From contig JADKKQ010000010.1 in the NCBI GenBank assembly GCA_016720425.1, positions 62,001 through 126,000 on the forward strand: a stretch of 64,000 nt of DNA, read 5' to 3'. Both the position numbers and the translations under genes were made by a program. This stretch comes from Betaproteobacteria bacterium (lineage in GTDB: Bacteria; Pseudomonadota; Gammaproteobacteria; Burkholderiales; Casimicrobiaceae). Below, in pieces: positions 62,227 through 64,000 of the stretch (its first letter is position 1; each line of letters opens with the position of its first letter). The notes under the pieces are model-generated. The model saw only the letters and a list, made by a program, of their open reading frames with translations, ran no database searches and was not told the origin of the DNA.

Positions 62227-62941
62227 CCCGTGCCTCCGTTGCCGCTGTTGCGGATCTGGCTTGCCAGACGATGCCGGCGGCGGTGCTGAGCACGATGGCG
62301 ATCACCAGCGCGTGCGTGGGTGCCAGCGAGTAGGCCACGCCATAGGCGGCCAACGCGATCCACAGGGGAGCGGGACTCATCCGGGTCCGCCACTGTTCGA
62401 CGGCGAGCACGGCAAACAGGGCTGCAAGAACGAAGTCGAGACCGGCCAGAGGCACCTGCGCCCGGGCGCCGATCGTCGCTCCGATGGCGGTGCCGGTGAC
62501 CCACCACGCATGATTGAGCAGAGCCACCCAAGCCATCTGCCGAAGGCTGGTCGACTCCGGCATCGTGGTGAGCACCGAATAGGTCTCGTCCGTCAACCCG
62601 AAGACCAGGTACCAGCGCAGCCATCCGGCCCGTGGCAACCTGTCCAGCAGCGACAGGCCGTAGAAGGCGTGCCGCAGATTGACGATCAGCGTGGCCAGCG
62701 CGATCGTTCCCGCGGACGAGCCGGCGGCGATCATCGGGATCATCATGTACTGCGCTGCGCCTGCGAACACGAAGAGGCTGGCCAATACGGCCAACCACCC
62801 GTCCCCGCCGGCCTGGACGAACAGAAAGCCGAACACGGTGCCCAGTGGGATGTACCCCATGGCGACCGGCGCCGTCAGCGCCAGCGCCGAGTACCGGGTC
62901 CCCGCCGGGTCCAATTTCGATTTCGTGCTGTTCGTCATCAT
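62219..62941 (-). CDS. azlC: Branched-chain amino acid export permease AzlC
   Basis: 240-aa membrane protein with about seven segments. AzlC motifs are seen as APVAMGYIPLGTVFGFLF, FAGAAQYMMIPMI and NLRHAFYGLSL. With AzlD it exports branched-chain amino acids. Two adjacent ATG codons (62941 and 62938) could start it. It is divergent from the oxidoreductase gene across a 192-bp gap. Confidence 0.92.
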   Translation of the reverse strand: MMTNSTKSKLDPAGTRYSALALTAPVAMGYIPLGTVFGFLFVQAGGDGWLAVLASLFVFAGAAQYMMIPMIAAGSSAGTIALATLIVNLRHAFYGLSLLDRLPRAGWLRWYLVFGLTDETYSVLTTMPESTSLRQMAWVALLNHAWWVTGTAIGATIGARAQVPLAGLDFVLAALFAVLAVEQWRTRMSPAPLWIALAAYGVAYSLAPTHALVIAIVLSTAAGIVWQARSATAATEARDD

Positions 62942-63133
62942 CGAGCGGCGGGAGCGAAAGGCCGCACATTGTGAATCATTTTCCAGCAGCGATGAGCCCG
63001 CAACCCGTCGGGCGGTGACGGTGGTAGCGAAAGTGAATGGCAGTGCAGGCACCCTTGTCGCGGAGTGTCCGCGCATTGGCTGTCGAGCCGTCGGGTGCGA
63101 CAATGGCACCAATGCGCAGCCAATGCGCGGCAC

Positions 63134-64000
63134 ATGAGCGAGCCCACGACGATAAGGCGGGACCGTGACCCGGCGTTGCGCATCGGCGTGCTTGGCTGCG
63201 CCAACATCGCCCGGCAGTTCGTGCGCGACCTGACGCCAAGCAATGCGGTGCGGATCGTGGCCGTGGGCAGCCGCAACGCGGACACCGCGGCGGCGTTTGC
63301 GGCGGCCTGCGGGATCGACCGCCACCACGGCAGCTACGCGGCGCTGCTGGCGGACGCCGAACTCGACGCCGTCTACCTGCCCTTGCCCAACAGCCTGCAC
63401 GCCGAATGGGCGATCAAGGCGCTCGAGAGCGGCAAGCACGTGCTGTGCGAAAAGCCCCTGGCTCTGGGCCGCGACGAAGCGGCCGCGATGTTCGACGCGG
63501 CGCGGCACCACGACGTCCTGCTGCTGGAGTCGCTGCCCTACCTGTTTCAGCCCCAGACCGGGGACCTGCGGGCGCTGCTGGAAACCGGTGCCATCGGCGC
63601 CGTTCGCTCGGTTCAGGCGAGCTTCGGCTTCACGCTGCCCAACTCGACAGACAACATCCGGTTGAAGCCGGAGCTAGGCGGCGGCGCGTTGCTGGACGCG
63701 GGGAGCTATCCGCTGAGCCTGATCCGCCTGGTGATGGGCTGCGCGCCGCGAACGGTGCGTGCCGACGCGACCTGGACCGACACCGGGGTGGACCGCAGCC
63801 TGATGGCGACGCTGCAGTACGCCGATGGGCGCCGCGCGCAGCTGTCCTGCGCGATGGATGCCGCCAACCATCGCCGCGCCACCATCGTCGGCTCCAACGG
63901 CACGATCGAGACCGAATACCTCAACCACACCAGCACGCAGGCCGGCGGCCACCCTCATGGCTACCTGCCCAGCCAGTTGCGGATCCGCCGCGGAACGGCG
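63134..64000 (+). CDS. Gfo/Idh/MocA family oxidoreductase (3'-truncated)
   Basis: The reading frame is open from the ATG at 63134 to the window end (289 codons), so the C-terminus is missing. The NAD(P)-binding Rossmann motif is RIGVLGCANIARQF. The family's EKP motif is in HVLCEKPLALGRDEA, and the catalytic region GGGALLDAGSYPLSLIRLVMG is present. It probably oxidises a sugar or a related polyol, but the substrate is unknown. It is divergent from azlCD. Confidence 0.92.
   Translation, partial: MSEPTTIRRDRDPALRIGVLGCANIARQFVRDLTPSNAVRIVAVGSRNADTAAAFAAACGIDRHHGSYAALLADAELDAVYLPLPNSLHAEWAIKALESGKHVLCEKPLALGRDEAAAMFDAARHHDVLLLESLPYLFQPQTGDLRALLETGAIGAVRSVQASFGFTLPNSTDNIRLKPELGGGALLDAGSYPLSLIRLVMGCAPRTVRADATWTDTGVDRSLMATLQYADGRRAQLSCAMDAANHRRATIVGSNGTIETEYLNHTSTQAGGHPHGYLPSQLRIRRGTA

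Overview
The window is G+C-rich chromosomal DNA of a betaproteobacterium, most likely a Burkholderiales or Rhodocyclales relative. This rests on a long 86-residue IF-1, the obgE-proB pair, a narXL/narK/narGHJI-parvulin cluster, rppH, and short dispersed repeats of the kind seen in that class. Species cannot be named from the sequence. It looks like ordinary chromosome with respiratory and accessory clusters. I saw no rRNA, tRNA, CRISPR array, phage or complete insertion sequence.

Left part (1-19 kb): the end of a membrane glycosyltransferase-like gene, obgE, proB, a conserved unknown protein, a divergent membrane pyrophosphatase, a polar amino acid ABC transporter (binding protein, permease, ATPase), cspA with leader and terminator, infA, a membrane-anchored unknown, a Moco-sulfurase-like desulfurase, an XRE-type regulator, truC, a Tat-exported rubrerythrin, an RNase Z-like hydrolase, a DJ-1/PfpI protein, a Yip1 protein and rppH.

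Centre-left (18-35 kb): a nitrate respiration island of about 17 kb, all on the minus strand. It reads narX-narL, a membrane methyltransferase, narK1, a frameshifted narK, narK2, narG-narH-narJ-narI, a 34-codon coupling ORF, a parvulin and a beta-carbonic anhydrase. An FNR-type box lies before narX and a NarL-like 7-2-7 site before narK1. On the other side of the FNR box, ppdK (pyruvate phosphate dikinase) is read divergently.

Centre-right (38-47 kb): a 42-aa membrane peptide, the yejABEF peptide importer, an SDR, a GH88-like glucuronyl hydrolase and a small periplasmic protein.

Right part (47-64 kb): a signalling region. A FecR-domain protein and an OmpA-like lipoprotein face a coupled STAS / metallo-beta-lactamase / CHASE2-PP2C phosphatase operon. 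A lipoprotein then faces a cyclase-NB-ARC-TPR protein. Next come a CBS protein, an SRPBCC protein, a divergent soluble pyrophosphatase behind a 14-G run, a small winged-helix protein, a GH57-glgA glycogen pair, azlCD, and a Gfo/Idh/MocA oxidoreductase cut by the window end.

The most distinctive non-gene signal is an element found three times, each time between convergent genes. It has paired ends whose outer stem sequence differs between copies while pairing is kept. The most interesting gene set is the STAS/MBL/CHASE2-PP2C operon, which has no kinase beside it.
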